Source: Mesorhizobium_K quangtriensis (GTDB taxonomy: Bacteria; Pseudomonadota; Alphaproteobacteria; Rhizobiales; Rhizobiaceae). Taken from it: 64,000 nucleotides of DNA. The first letter of the stretch is position 1. Every line of letters starts with the position of its first letter. Made by a program: the position numbers and the translations under genes. Location of the stretch: NCBI RefSeq assembly GCF_040081925.1, contig NZ_JBEBMF010000001.1, positions 1,550,001 to 1,614,000 on the forward strand, read 5' to 3'. Of the stretch, positions 7,730-15,424 are shown in pieces. The notes beneath the pieces are model-generated. The model was not told where the DNA came from. It was given only the letters and a program-made list of their open reading frames with translations, and did no database searches.

Positions 7730-8064
7730 GCGCGAACAGGCGGCGCGGCGAAATCGACGCTGAGCTCGATGGGCGGACCTTGCGGCTGTGCCTGACGCTC
7801 GGCGCGCTGGCGGAACTCGAGGCGGCCTACGCGGCCGACGATCTTGGCGCGCTGGTCGAGCGGTTTTCGCGCGGGCGGCTGTCGTCGCTGGACATGATCC
7901 GCGTCATCGGGGCCGGGTTGCGCGGTGCGGGGCAGGACATATCCGACGCTGAGGTTGGTGCGATGCATTCGGACGACGGCATTGCCGGCTTTGCGGCTAT
8001 CGTGACCGAGTTGCTGACGACCACGTTCGGGACCGGCCGGGAGGCTGCAACGCCAAACCCTTGA
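7726..8064 (+). CDS. GTA tail assembly chaperone, first frame (gp10)
   Basis: A 112-residue protein of the GTA gp10 family: NRRRGEIDAELDGRTLRLCL, then GALAELEAAYAADDLGALVE, and SLDMIRVIGAGLRGAGQD. In tailed phages the gene between tail tube and tape measure encodes a chaperone that coats the tape measure. The last codons, read CCA AAC CCT TGA, contain the heptamer AAACCCT in the correct phase for a -1 slip into the next frame, so both this protein and a longer fusion may be made. It is coupled to the tube gene by ATGA. Confidence 0.88.
   Translation: MSANRRRGEIDAELDGRTLRLCLTLGALAELEAAYAADDLGALVERFSRGRLSSLDMIRVIGAGLRGAGQDISDAEVGAMHSDDGIAGFAAIVTELLTTTFGTGREAATPNP
8055..8061 (+). other. Candidate -1 ribosomal frameshift site (A AAC CCT)
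   Basis: The heptamer AAACCCT fits the X XXY YYZ slippery pattern and is in the right phase: the first frame reads AAC at 8056-8058 and CCT at 8059-8061, with stop TGA directly after. A -1 slip re-reads AAA CCC TTG and enters the next frame without a stop. The second frame otherwise has only a TTG start whose nearest GGGAGG (8049 and upstream region near 8038-8043) is about 17 bases away. Tail chaperone frameshifting is established in many tailed phages (the lambda G/GT type); its use here is inference. Confidence 0.5.
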
Positions 8065-8297
8065 ACGCCGCAGCGGGCGGTACAACCGAATTTCCGTGGG
8101 ATGCCGTGATGGCCGCGGCGTTCGGCCTGCTGCGGCTTTCTCCGAGGGATTTCTGGTCGATGACGCCGCGCGAGATGGAGCGCGCGATGAGCGTGCTGGG
8201 AGGCGACCGCCGCGTAGCGCCGGCGCGTGGCGACCTGGCCGAATTGATGAGGCGATTCCCGGACATGGGCAGAAAGGAAGGCAGGCGCGATGGCTGA
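8061..8297 (+). CDS. GTA tail assembly chaperone, second frame (gp10.1, TAC_6 type)
   Basis: A 78-residue frame with the signature FPWDAVMAAAFGLLRLSP followed by RDFWSMTPREMERAM, typical of the small phage tail assembly chaperone in GTA clusters. The only standard start covering FPWDAV is TTG 8061, which overlaps the previous stop as TTGA; the ATG at 8109 would cut off the conserved FPWDAV. It may be made from TTG by coupling, or as the C-terminal half of a frameshift fusion, or both. It overlaps the tape measure gene by 8 bases. Confidence 0.85.
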   Translation: MNAAAGGTTEFPWDAVMAAAFGLLRLSPRDFWSMTPREMERAMSVLGGDRRVAPARGDLAELMRRFPDMGRKEGRRDG

Positions 8298-8865
8298 GGA
8301 TGTGACAGTCCGGATCAATGCCGACACGCAACCGTTTCAGGACGCGTTGCAGAACCTCGAAAAATTGTCAGCGAGTTTCGGGTCGCAACTGACCGGCGCG
8401 CTGAAGAGCGCGGCCTTCAGCGGCAAGGAACTGGACGACATCCTGCGGCGGATCGGGCTCAACCTTGCCGGCATGGCGCTGGAACAGGGCCTGAAGCCGC
8501 TGCAGTCGCTCGCCGGGTCGCTGTTCTCCAACCTGCTAGGTGGACTGAGCGGGTTGATGCCGTTCGCCAAGGGCGGCGTACCGGGGCACGTGGTGCCGTT
8601 TGCCTCCGGTGGGGTGGTGTCGGCGCCGAGCTATTTTCCGCTTGGCCGCAACGTCGGCGTGATGGGGGAGGCTGGCCCGGAAGCGATACTGCCGCTGCAG
8701 CGTTCGGCAGATGGGCGGCTCGGCGTGGCTTCGGCGGGTGGCGGCGGGAGCGTCAATGTCGTTTTCAACGTGACGACGCCTGACGCCCCTTCGTTCCGCA
8801 AGTCGGAAGCGCAGGTGACGGGGATGCTGGCGAGAGCCGTGTCTCGCGGCGCGCGGACATTCTAG
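8290..8865 (+). CDS. GTA tape measure protein (gp11), very short
   Basis: A 191-residue tape measure protein. Residues 1-75 form an amphipathic helical part (FQDALQNLEKLSASFGSQLT and ELDDILRRIGLNLAGM). The second half is the Gly-rich region known from tape measure C-termini: FAKGGVPGHVVPFASGGVV, then GVMGEAGPEAILPLQRS. Phage tape measures are often over 700 residues; GTA ones are about 200, giving a short tail. At 1.5 angstrom per residue this would specify at most about 29 nm (my arithmetic). It overlaps gp10.1 by 8 bases. Confidence 0.88.
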   Translation: MAEDVTVRINADTQPFQDALQNLEKLSASFGSQLTGALKSAAFSGKELDDILRRIGLNLAGMALEQGLKPLQSLAGSLFSNLLGGLSGLMPFAKGGVPGHVVPFASGGVVSAPSYFPLGRNVGVMGEAGPEAILPLQRSADGRLGVASAGGGGSVNVVFNVTTPDAPSFRKSEAQVTGMLARAVSRGARTF

Positions 8866-8880
8866 AAATGGAGATAATGC

Positions 8881-9528
8881 TTGGCCGAGCTTTCAAGCTT
8901 TCATGACGTGCGTTTTCCGCCCAGCGTGGCGTTCGGCGCGACCGGCGGACCGGAGCGACGAAACGAGATCGTGTCGCTGACCTCGGGACGCGAGAAACGC
9001 AACGCGCGCTTCTCCCAGTCGCGTCGGCACTTCGATGCCGGGACAGGCGTGCGCTCGCTGTCGGACCTGCATGATGTGCTGGCCTTCTTCGAGGCAAGGC
9101 GTGGTTCGCTGCATGCCTTCCGCTTCCGCGATCCTTTCGACATGAAGTCGTGCCGGCCCGATGAAGCGGTGTCGGCCGCGGACCAGGTGCTGGGTGTCGG
9201 GGACGGCGTGCGGGCGCGGTTTGCGTTGATCAAGACATATGGCGAGGGCGAGGACGCCTACCAGCGCTTCATCGCTCGGCCGGTGATCGAGGCACTGCTG
9301 GTTGCCGTCAGCGGCGAGGAAGTCGCGGCAGATCACTGGAGCTTCGATTTTGAGACCGGCGAGGTAGTGTTCGAGGCGGACAGCATTCCTGTCGATGATG
9401 CGATCGTGACAGCCGGATACGAATTCGACGTGCCGGTGCGTTTCGATACTGAGCGGCTGGCGGTCAGCCTCACCGCCTTCAGGGCCGGACAGATCCCTTC
9501 CATTCCTTTGATCGAGGTGCCGGCATGA
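8881..9528 (+). CDS. GTA distal tail protein (gp12, DUF2460)
   Basis: A 215-residue distal tail protein of the DUF2460 family: FHDVRFPPSVAFGATGGPER, EIVSLTSGREKRNARFSQSR, then the LHDVLAFFEARRGSLHAFRF and RDPFD core. It forms the ring linking tail tube and hub. The start is TTG 8881 with GGAG at 8870-8873; the nearby ATGs at 8868 and 8877 are out of frame. The stop overlaps the next start (ATGA at 9525-9528). Confidence 0.9.
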   Translation: MAELSSFHDVRFPPSVAFGATGGPERRNEIVSLTSGREKRNARFSQSRRHFDAGTGVRSLSDLHDVLAFFEARRGSLHAFRFRDPFDMKSCRPDEAVSAADQVLGVGDGVRARFALIKTYGEGEDAYQRFIARPVIEALLVAVSGEEVAADHWSFDFETGEVVFEADSIPVDDAIVTAGYEFDVPVRFDTERLAVSLTAFRAGQIPSIPLIEVPA

Positions 9529-10415
9529 GCGCCTGGCCCGAAACGCTGGCGGCCCACGCAGGGCGCACCGTCACGACCGTCTGCCATTGCTGGCGGCTGA
9601 CGCGAAAGGACGGGCACGTGGCGGGCTACACCGACCACGACCGGCGACTGACCGTTGATGCAACGGTGTTTGCTCCGCAGACGGGGCTCGCCGCCAGCGA
9701 AGCCCGCGATACTCTGGGGCTGGCGGTGGATACGGTCGATGTCGAGGGTGCGCTTTCGTCCGACGACATCAGCGACGAGGACATCGCCGCTGGGCTCTAT
9801 GACGGGGCTGCGGTCGAGACCTTGCTGGTCAACTGGCGGCAGCCGGACGACTTCGTGTTACTGCGCAAGGCGACGGTGGGCAGGATCACGCGCGCGGATG
9901 GACGGTTTGCCGCCGAGCTGGAGAGCCTGGCTCACTCGCTGGATCGGCCTTCGGGCCGCTTTGTCAGCCGGGCATGCGACGCGGAGCTGGGCGATGCGCG
10001 GTGTGGGTTCCGCCTTGATGATCCGGCCTTCACAGGAACGGGCGCGGTGGAGGTTGTGGAGATGGCCTCGACGTTGCTCGTGTCAGGGCTCGACGCATTC
10101 GTGGCGGGCTGGTTTGCGCTTGGCGTCCTGACATGGACCTCGGGCGTGCGCGAGGGACGCCGCGAACGCGTCGAGATGCATCGCCGGGATGCAACGGGCA
10201 CGACGCTGGTGCTGCAACCGGGTGGCAGCGGAACGGTGGATGAGGGCGATACGTTCACGATCGTCGCGGGATGCGACAAGAAGTTCGCGACCTGCAAGGC
10301 GAAATTCGCCAACACGTTGAATTTCCGGGGCTTTCCGCATCTGCCCGGAAACGACGCTGCCTATGGCTATGTGGTGGATGGAGGGCGGTTCGACGGCGAG
10401 CCGCTGGTGCCATGA
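9525..10415 (+). CDS. GTA baseplate hub protein (gp13, DUF2163/BR0599 family), likely Fe-S
   Basis: A 296-residue hub protein. The N-terminus ends in TVCHCWRLTRKDGHVAGYTD, the DUF2163 domain spans most of the protein, and the C-terminal BR0599-type part has GCDKKFATCKAKFANTLNF. Four cysteines, in CDAELGDARC (near residues 150-160) and CDKKFATC (near 247-254), are placed as in related hubs such as lambda gpL, which binds a 4Fe-4S cluster; cluster binding here is inferred. It is coupled by ATGA on both sides. Confidence 0.9.
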   Translation: MSAWPETLAAHAGRTVTTVCHCWRLTRKDGHVAGYTDHDRRLTVDATVFAPQTGLAASEARDTLGLAVDTVDVEGALSSDDISDEDIAAGLYDGAAVETLLVNWRQPDDFVLLRKATVGRITRADGRFAAELESLAHSLDRPSGRFVSRACDAELGDARCGFRLDDPAFTGTGAVEVVEMASTLLVSGLDAFVAGWFALGVLTWTSGVREGRRERVEMHRRDATGTTLVLQPGGSGTVDEGDTFTIVAGCDKKFATCKAKFANTLNFRGFPHLPGNDAAYGYVVDGGRFDGEPLVP

Positions 10416-10849
10416 ACGAGGCTGGCACGCCTGACAGGGTGGTGGCGGAGGCGCTGTCCTGGGTGGGAACGCCATACCGGCATCAGGGGGCGCGCAAAGG
10501 CGTCGGCTGCGACTGCATCGGGCTGATCACGGGCGTCTGGTGTGCACTCTACGGCGCTCCACCGGAACTGCCCGGCCCATACGCGCCGGACTGGGCAGAG
10601 GCGACGGGCGAAGAACGTCTTCTCGACGGCATGCGGCGGCATTTTCAGGAGAAGCCGCGCCAGCAGATGGCAGCCGGCAACCTGCTGCTGTTCCGCTGGC
10701 GGTCACACCTGCCGGCAAAGCATGCGGGTATCCTGACTGGGCCGGATCGCTTCGTGCATGCCTATGAAGGCACTGCGGTGACGGAATCGGCGCTGGTGCC
10801 GCAATGGCGTCGGCGCATCGCCGGCGTGTTCGCCTTTCCAGACATCTGA
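10412..10849 (+). CDS. GTA cell-wall peptidase (gp14, NlpC/P60 family)
   Basis: A 145-residue NlpC/P60 cysteine peptidase, expected to cut peptidoglycan during DNA entry from the baseplate. The catalytic Cys is in GVGCDCIGLITGVW (near residue 35) and the His in LPAKHAGILTG (near 103), with a following HAYEGTAVTESAL. ATG 10412 overlaps the gp13 stop by four bases; the longer frame from 10271 would run inside gp13. It is 27 bases ahead of the large baseplate gene. Confidence 0.92.
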   Translation: MNEAGTPDRVVAEALSWVGTPYRHQGARKGVGCDCIGLITGVWCALYGAPPELPGPYAPDWAEATGEERLLDGMRRHFQEKPRQQMAAGNLLLFRWRSHLPAKHAGILTGPDRFVHAYEGTAVTESALVPQWRRRIAGVFAFPDI

Positions 10850-10876
10850 AAGACAACTGAATCGAGGGGAAGCCAG

Positions 10877-13800
10877 ATGGCAACCATCCTGCTTCAGGTC
10901 GCGGGCGCTGCGATCGGCAGCCTGCTCGGGCCCGTCGGCACGGCGATCGGTGCCGCCGCCGGCGCGATGGCCGGCTATTCGATCGACCAGGGGCTGATCA
11001 ACGGCACGCGTCGCATCGATGGGCCTCGGCTTTCGGGAGCCCGGCCCTTCACGGCCGAGGAAGGCGCTGCGATCCCTCGCATCTATGGCACCGCGCGCGT
11101 CGGCGGGACGATGATCTGGGCTACGCGCTTCGAGGAACGGAGCGCGACCAGCCGGCAGGGCAAGAACGGGCCGAAGGTCACCGAATACAGCTACTTCGCC
11201 AGCATCGCCTTCGCGCTGTGCGAAGGCGAAATCGCCGGGGTGAGGCGCATTTGGGCCGACGGTCGGGAGGTCGACAGGAACACGCTCGAACTGCGCGTGC
11301 ATTCCGGCGGTGAGGCGCAGGCGATCGATCCGCTGATCGGTGCGAAACAGGGGGAAGGCAACGCGCCCGCCTATCGAGGGACGGCTTACGTGGTCATCGA
11401 ACGCATGGCGCTCGCGGACTACGGCAACCGCATCCCGCAGTTCCAGTTCGAGGTGCTGCGACCGGTGGGCGAACTGCCGAAGATGATCCGGGCCGTATCG
11501 CTCATTCCCGGCGCGACCGAATATGGGCTCTCGCCAACGCTGGTGACACGGCAGCATCGGCAGGGCCAGACCGAAGCCGTCAATCGCCACATGCTGCACG
11601 CCTCCAGTGACCTCGAGGCGTCTCTGGACGAGCTGCAGATGCTGTGCCCGAACCTCGAACACGTCGCGCTGGTCGTGGCCTGGTTTGGCACGGACCTGCG
11701 TGCAGGGCATTGCAAGGTCAGGCCAGCGGTGACGACATCGAACGGCTCTGGGTTCTCGCAGGCATGGCAGGTCTCGGGCGTTACGCGGGGCGGTGCGATG
11801 GTGGTCTCGACCCATGATGGCGGGGCCGCTTACGGTGGAACGCCATCAGACCGCAGCGTGATGGCGGCGATCGCCGAGATCAAGTCGCGCGGCCTGAAGG
11901 TAACGCTCTATCCGTTCGTCATGATGGACATACCGACGGGCAACGCGTTGCCAGACCCTTACGGCAATGACAGCCAGGCCGCCTATCCGTGGCGGGGTCG
12001 GATCACCTGCGATCCCGCGCCGCTGATGCCTGAGACGGTGGACCGCACTGACGTCGCGCGCGAGCAGGTCGCGGACTTCTGCGGGAGTGCGCTGCCGGGA
12101 CAGTTCTCGGCCTCAGGCAACACGGTTCATTTCTCCGGCTCATCCGGGGAATGGGGCTACCGGCGATTCATCCTCCACCATGCGAAGCTGGCGCAGGCGG
12201 CCGGCGGCGTCGATGCCCTCCTGCTTGGCAGCGAGATGCGCGGCCTGACGACGCTTCGCGATGAGGACAACGCCTTTCCGTTCGTGGACGCGCTCTGCAC
12301 GCTTGCGGACGAGGTGCGCACCATGCTCGGGAGCACGACCACGATTACCTACGGCGCGGACTGGAGCGAGTATTTCGGCTATCATCCCCAGGATGGTTCA
12401 GGCGATGTCTGGTTCCATCTCGATCCGCTCTGGGCGCATGATGCTATCGACGCAGTTGGTATCGACAATTACATGCCGCTTTCCGACTGGCGCGACGCCG
12501 ACTATGCGGGCGGCAATCCCGATGGTTTTTCGGGGCCCTACGATCCGGTGGGATTGCGCGCCGGCATCTCGGGCGGCGAGGGCTTCGACTGGTATTATCC
12601 TGGTTTCGCGGAGCGGCAGGCGCGGGAGCGCGCGGCGATAACCGACGGCGCTTACGACAAGCCCTGGGTGTTTCGTTTCAAGGACCTGAAAAGCTGGTGG
12701 TCGCAGCCGCACTACAACCGTGTCGGCGGGGTCGAGGATGATGAGCCCACTGACTGGGTGCCTGAGGGCAAGCCGTTCATGTTTACGGAGGTTGGCGGGC
12801 CCGCGACTGACAAGGGTCCGAACCAGCCAAACGTCTTCGGCGATCCGAAATCGACCGAGGGCGGGCTGCCGCATTTTTCCGACGGTGGACGAAGCGATCT
12901 GGCGCAGCAGCGGCTGCTGGCCGCGCATCATCGGCACTGGGATCCCGAGGGCGAACACTTCGAGGAAACGGACAATCCGGTTTCGGCGGTCGACGGCAGG
13001 CGCATGGTCGACCCGCAACGGCTTTATGTCTGGGCGTGGGACGCGCGGCCCTATCCGGCCTTTCCGCTTCAGTCGAACGTCTGGGCTGACCATGCCAACT
13101 GGCACTACGGCCACTGGCTGAACGGCAGGCTGGGTAACCCGACCGTCGGTGAAACGATCAACGCGATCCTCGCGGATCACGGTTTGCCGGCGGCGCAAGT
13201 GGATGAAGCCAACGGAACGTTGCATGGGTATGTGATTGACGAGCCGGGTTCGGCGCGCGGCGCGTTGGAACCGCTGGTCGACCTGTTCGGCCTCTCGGTC
13301 CTTGAGACGGCATCGGGACTTGTTTTCGGGGCACGGACCGGTCGCGCGTCAATCGAAATTACGGAAATGGTTTCGGACGGCCGCGAGACGGTGATCGAGC
13401 GTGTACGATCGCCTGACCATCAGCTGCCGTCAGAGGCTGTGTTGAGTTTCCGCGAGCCGATGCTGGACTATCAGGTCGTTTCGGTGGGGGGTACCCGGCA
13501 TGGTGTGCCGACCGGCAGCCAGCACGCGACTGGGTTTGCAGGTATCATGGAAGCCGGGCAGGGCAGGGCGCTTGCTACCGACTGGCTGCGCCGCGCCTGG
13601 AGCGAGCGAGAGCGCGTGAGCTTCGCCGTTGCCCATCCCGACGCCGAGATCCTGCCCGGCGCGATTGTAAGGCTGCCGGGGTCGGATGCCGACTATCTGG
13701 TCACCGAGATCGAGGATGGGCTGGTACGGCGCGTCGTTGCGAGGCAGGTGGTGCGGACAGCCCCGACGGCATGGCAGTCGGCCAATCGCGGCGCGGTCGC

Positions 13801-14761
13801 CGAACCGCCGATGATCGTCGGGCAGCCGCTGGCGGTCTTCGCGGACCTGCCCCTGGGCGTCGGGACAGGAAGCCCCGAGGAGCATTTCCGCGTGGCGGCG
13901 TGGCAGCGACCGTGGAAAAGCCAGGTCGTCTTCGCCTCGCCGGAAGACAGCGGCTTCGGACAGCGGGCTACACTCGCCCGGCCAGCTGACATAGGCACGC
14001 TGGTCGAGGCGCTGGCACCGGGCGTGGTTGGCCGGATCGATCATTCGGCAGCGATCACGGTGGAACTCATTTCGGGGGCATTTTCGAGTGTCAGCCGCGC
14101 TCTCCTGCTGAATGGAGCAAACATGATCGCCGTGCGTGCGGCAAACGGTGTCTGGGAGATTATCCAGTTCGAGACGGCAGAGGAGATAGCGCCCGATACA
14201 TGGCGACTCGGTTCCCTGCTTCGCGGTCAACTCGGCACGGACGACGCGACAGCGGCAGGGGCCGCTGCCGAGGCGCATGTGCTTGTGCTGGATGACAGGG
14301 TGCAGGCCGCCGGCCTGCTTGCGAGCGAGGCGGGGCTTCTGCTCAACTGGCGGGTTGGCCCGGCGGGCACTGATCTGTCGGAGGCAAGTTTCTCGGCTCA
14401 CTCGGAAATTGGCGGCAGACGCGCAATGCTGCCGCTTGCGCCGGTGCATCTCTGCTCCAGAAGTGATGCGGAGGGCGTCATGCTGTCATGGGTCCGGCGC
14501 GGGCGCATCGACGCCGACAACTGGATTGCCAGCGACATCCCGCTCGGCGAGGAGCGCGAGGAATATCTGGTCGAGATCGCACATGCTGGCGGGGCGATCG
14601 TGCGAACCGCGACGGCGTCCGGTCCGAACCTTCTTTATGGAAGCTCCCAGATCGCTGCCGACTTCGGAACCCCGCCGGACGAGATCGATGTCACGGTGCG
14701 CCAGTTGAGCCTTTCGGCCGGCTGGGGTTTGCCCACGACGCGACGCCTTCCCCTTTCATGA
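10877..14761 (+). CDS. GTA baseplate/host-recognition megaprotein (gp15)
   Basis: At 1294 residues this is the largest gene of the cluster. Residues 1-40 are Ala/Gly-rich and hydrophobic (GAAIGSLLGPVGTAIGAAAG), as in tail-tip proteins that plug the tube. About 200-290 leads into a TIM-barrel-like glycoside-hydrolase domain typical of GTA gp15 (TITYGADWSEYFGYH; FMFTEVGGPATDKGPN). The C-terminal half holds the phage-tail_3-like domain (WAWDARPYPAFPLQSNVWAD onward) and the fibre-binding end. It forms the central baseplate spike and fibre docking platform. A ribosome binding site GAGGGGAAG precedes ATG 10877. No frameshift is visible. Confidence 0.93.
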   Translation: MATILLQVAGAAIGSLLGPVGTAIGAAAGAMAGYSIDQGLINGTRRIDGPRLSGARPFTAEEGAAIPRIYGTARVGGTMIWATRFEERSATSRQGKNGPKVTEYSYFASIAFALCEGEIAGVRRIWADGREVDRNTLELRVHSGGEAQAIDPLIGAKQGEGNAPAYRGTAYVVIERMALADYGNRIPQFQFEVLRPVGELPKMIRAVSLIPGATEYGLSPTLVTRQHRQGQTEAVNRHMLHASSDLEASLDELQMLCPNLEHVALVVAWFGTDLRAGHCKVRPAVTTSNGSGFSQAWQVSGVTRGGAMVVSTHDGGAAYGGTPSDRSVMAAIAEIKSRGLKVTLYPFVMMDIPTGNALPDPYGNDSQAAYPWRGRITCDPAPLMPETVDRTDVAREQVADFCGSALPGQFSASGNTVHFSGSSGEWGYRRFILHHAKLAQAAGGVDALLLGSEMRGLTTLRDEDNAFPFVDALCTLADEVRTMLGSTTTITYGADWSEYFGYHPQDGSGDVWFHLDPLWAHDAIDAVGIDNYMPLSDWRDADYAGGNPDGFSGPYDPVGLRAGISGGEGFDWYYPGFAERQARERAAITDGAYDKPWVFRFKDLKSWWSQPHYNRVGGVEDDEPTDWVPEGKPFMFTEVGGPATDKGPNQPNVFGDPKSTEGGLPHFSDGGRSDLAQQRLLAAHHRHWDPEGEHFEETDNPVSAVDGRRMVDPQRLYVWAWDARPYPAFPLQSNVWADHANWHYGHWLNGRLGNPTVGETINAILADHGLPAAQVDEANGTLHGYVIDEPGSARGALEPLVDLFGLSVLETASGLVFGARTGRASIEITEMVSDGRETVIERVRSPDHQLPSEAVLSFREPMLDYQVVSVGGTRHGVPTGSQHATGFAGIMEAGQGRALATDWLRRAWSERERVSFAVAHPDAEILPGAIVRLPGSDADYLVTEIEDGLVRRVVARQVVRTAPTAWQSANRGAVAEPPMIVGQPLAVFADLPLGVGTGSPEEHFRVAAWQRPWKSQVVFASPEDSGFGQRATLARPADIGTLVEALAPGVVGRIDHSAAITVELISGAFSSVSRALLLNGANMIAVRAANGVWEIIQFETAEEIAPDTWRLGSLLRGQLGTDDATAAGAAAEAHVLVLDDRVQAAGLLASEAGLLLNWRVGPAGTDLSEASFSAHSEIGGRRAMLPLAPVHLCSRSDAEGVMLSWVRRGRIDADNWIASDIPLGEEREEYLVEIAHAGGAIVRTATASGPNLLYGSSQIAADFGTPPDEIDVTVRQLSLSAGWGLPTTRRLPLS

Positions 14762-14785
14762 AACTCCAACAAACGAGGATAAGAA

Positions 14786-14992
14786 ATGACTGACAGCAAA
14801 CCATGGTACCTTTCGCGAACGATCTGGGCTTCGGTGGTCACCGTCGTACTGGCTATCGCAGGAATCGTCGGACTCCCCGTATCCGGTATCGACAATACGG
14901 CCCTGACGGAGACGCTGCTGCAGGCGATCACGGCGATCAGCGGGCTGGTTGCGATTTTTGGCCGGCTGGGTGCACAGAGCAAGATCGGGTAG
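14786..14992 (+). CDS. Holin-like small membrane protein at the end of the GTA cluster
   Basis: A 68-residue protein with two hydrophobic segments, about residues 11-32 (ASVVTVVLAIAGIVGLPV) and 42-60 (LLQAITAISGLVAIFGRLG), and short polar ends. It starts 25 bases after gp15 with ACGAGGATAAGAA as ribosome binding site. Size and topology suit a small holin or a lysis-related membrane protein, and proteins like it are common beside phage tail genes in rhizobia. No endolysin follows, so if it is a holin the partner is elsewhere. The role is inferred from topology only. Confidence 0.6.
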   Translation: MTDSKPWYLSRTIWASVVTVVLAIAGIVGLPVSGIDNTALTETLLQAITAISGLVAIFGRLGAQSKIG

Positions 14993-15097
14993 ATGTGGCA
15001 ACGGTTCTGAACGCCAGGCTAACGGCTCTGACCCCCAGGCTGGAGATGTGTGAATCGTTCATTCCCCGTTCAGCGGCGATGCGCTAGAAAGCGTGTC

Positions 15098-15358
15098 ATG
15101 ATGACGTTTCGCCACATATTCCGCCTTGGGGCGGCCGGGGTGTTCGCGCTTGCGATGCTGGGCTTCGACGCTGGGCCGGGCAATGCTGCCGACTGTTATG
15201 CGATCGGACAGCAGATCGCCGCGCAGAACGGCGGCCAGCTCGCCAACGTCTCACAAACCGAGCAGGGTGGCCAGGCGGCCTGCGTGATTGTCGTGCTGAT
15301 CCCCGGAAAGGATGGCGGCCGCCCGCGCCGCGAGGAGTTTGTCGTGCCTGCCAGCTAG
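15098..15358 (+). CDS. feuN: FeuN-like small periplasmic protein
   Basis: An 86-residue protein with an N-terminal signal peptide (FRLGAAGVFALAMLGFDAG, cleavage near GNAAD) and a small mature part of about 55 residues with two Cys (in AADCYAIG and QAACVIVVL) that could form a disulfide. ATG 15098 and 15101 are adjacent starts. It ends 66 bases ahead of the response regulator. In Sinorhizobium meliloti a small periplasmic protein, FeuN, encoded just upstream of feuP, restrains the FeuQ/FeuP pathway; place, size and signal peptide fit, but I cannot confirm sequence identity. Confidence 0.6.
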   Translation: MMTFRHIFRLGAAGVFALAMLGFDAGPGNAADCYAIGQQIAAQNGGQLANVSQTEQGGQAACVIVVLIPGKDGGRPRREEFVVPAS

Positions 15359-15424
15359 GCAGACGCGAGCGGTATGGTCGCCCGTGTTTACCAGAGGGCA
15401 TCTTCACACAGCAAGGGTTCATCA

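Noticed and set aside
8877..8881. ATG 8877 as start of the distal tail protein gene
   Set aside because: Out of frame with the protein; the in-frame TTG 8881 with GGAG seven bases ahead is the better start.
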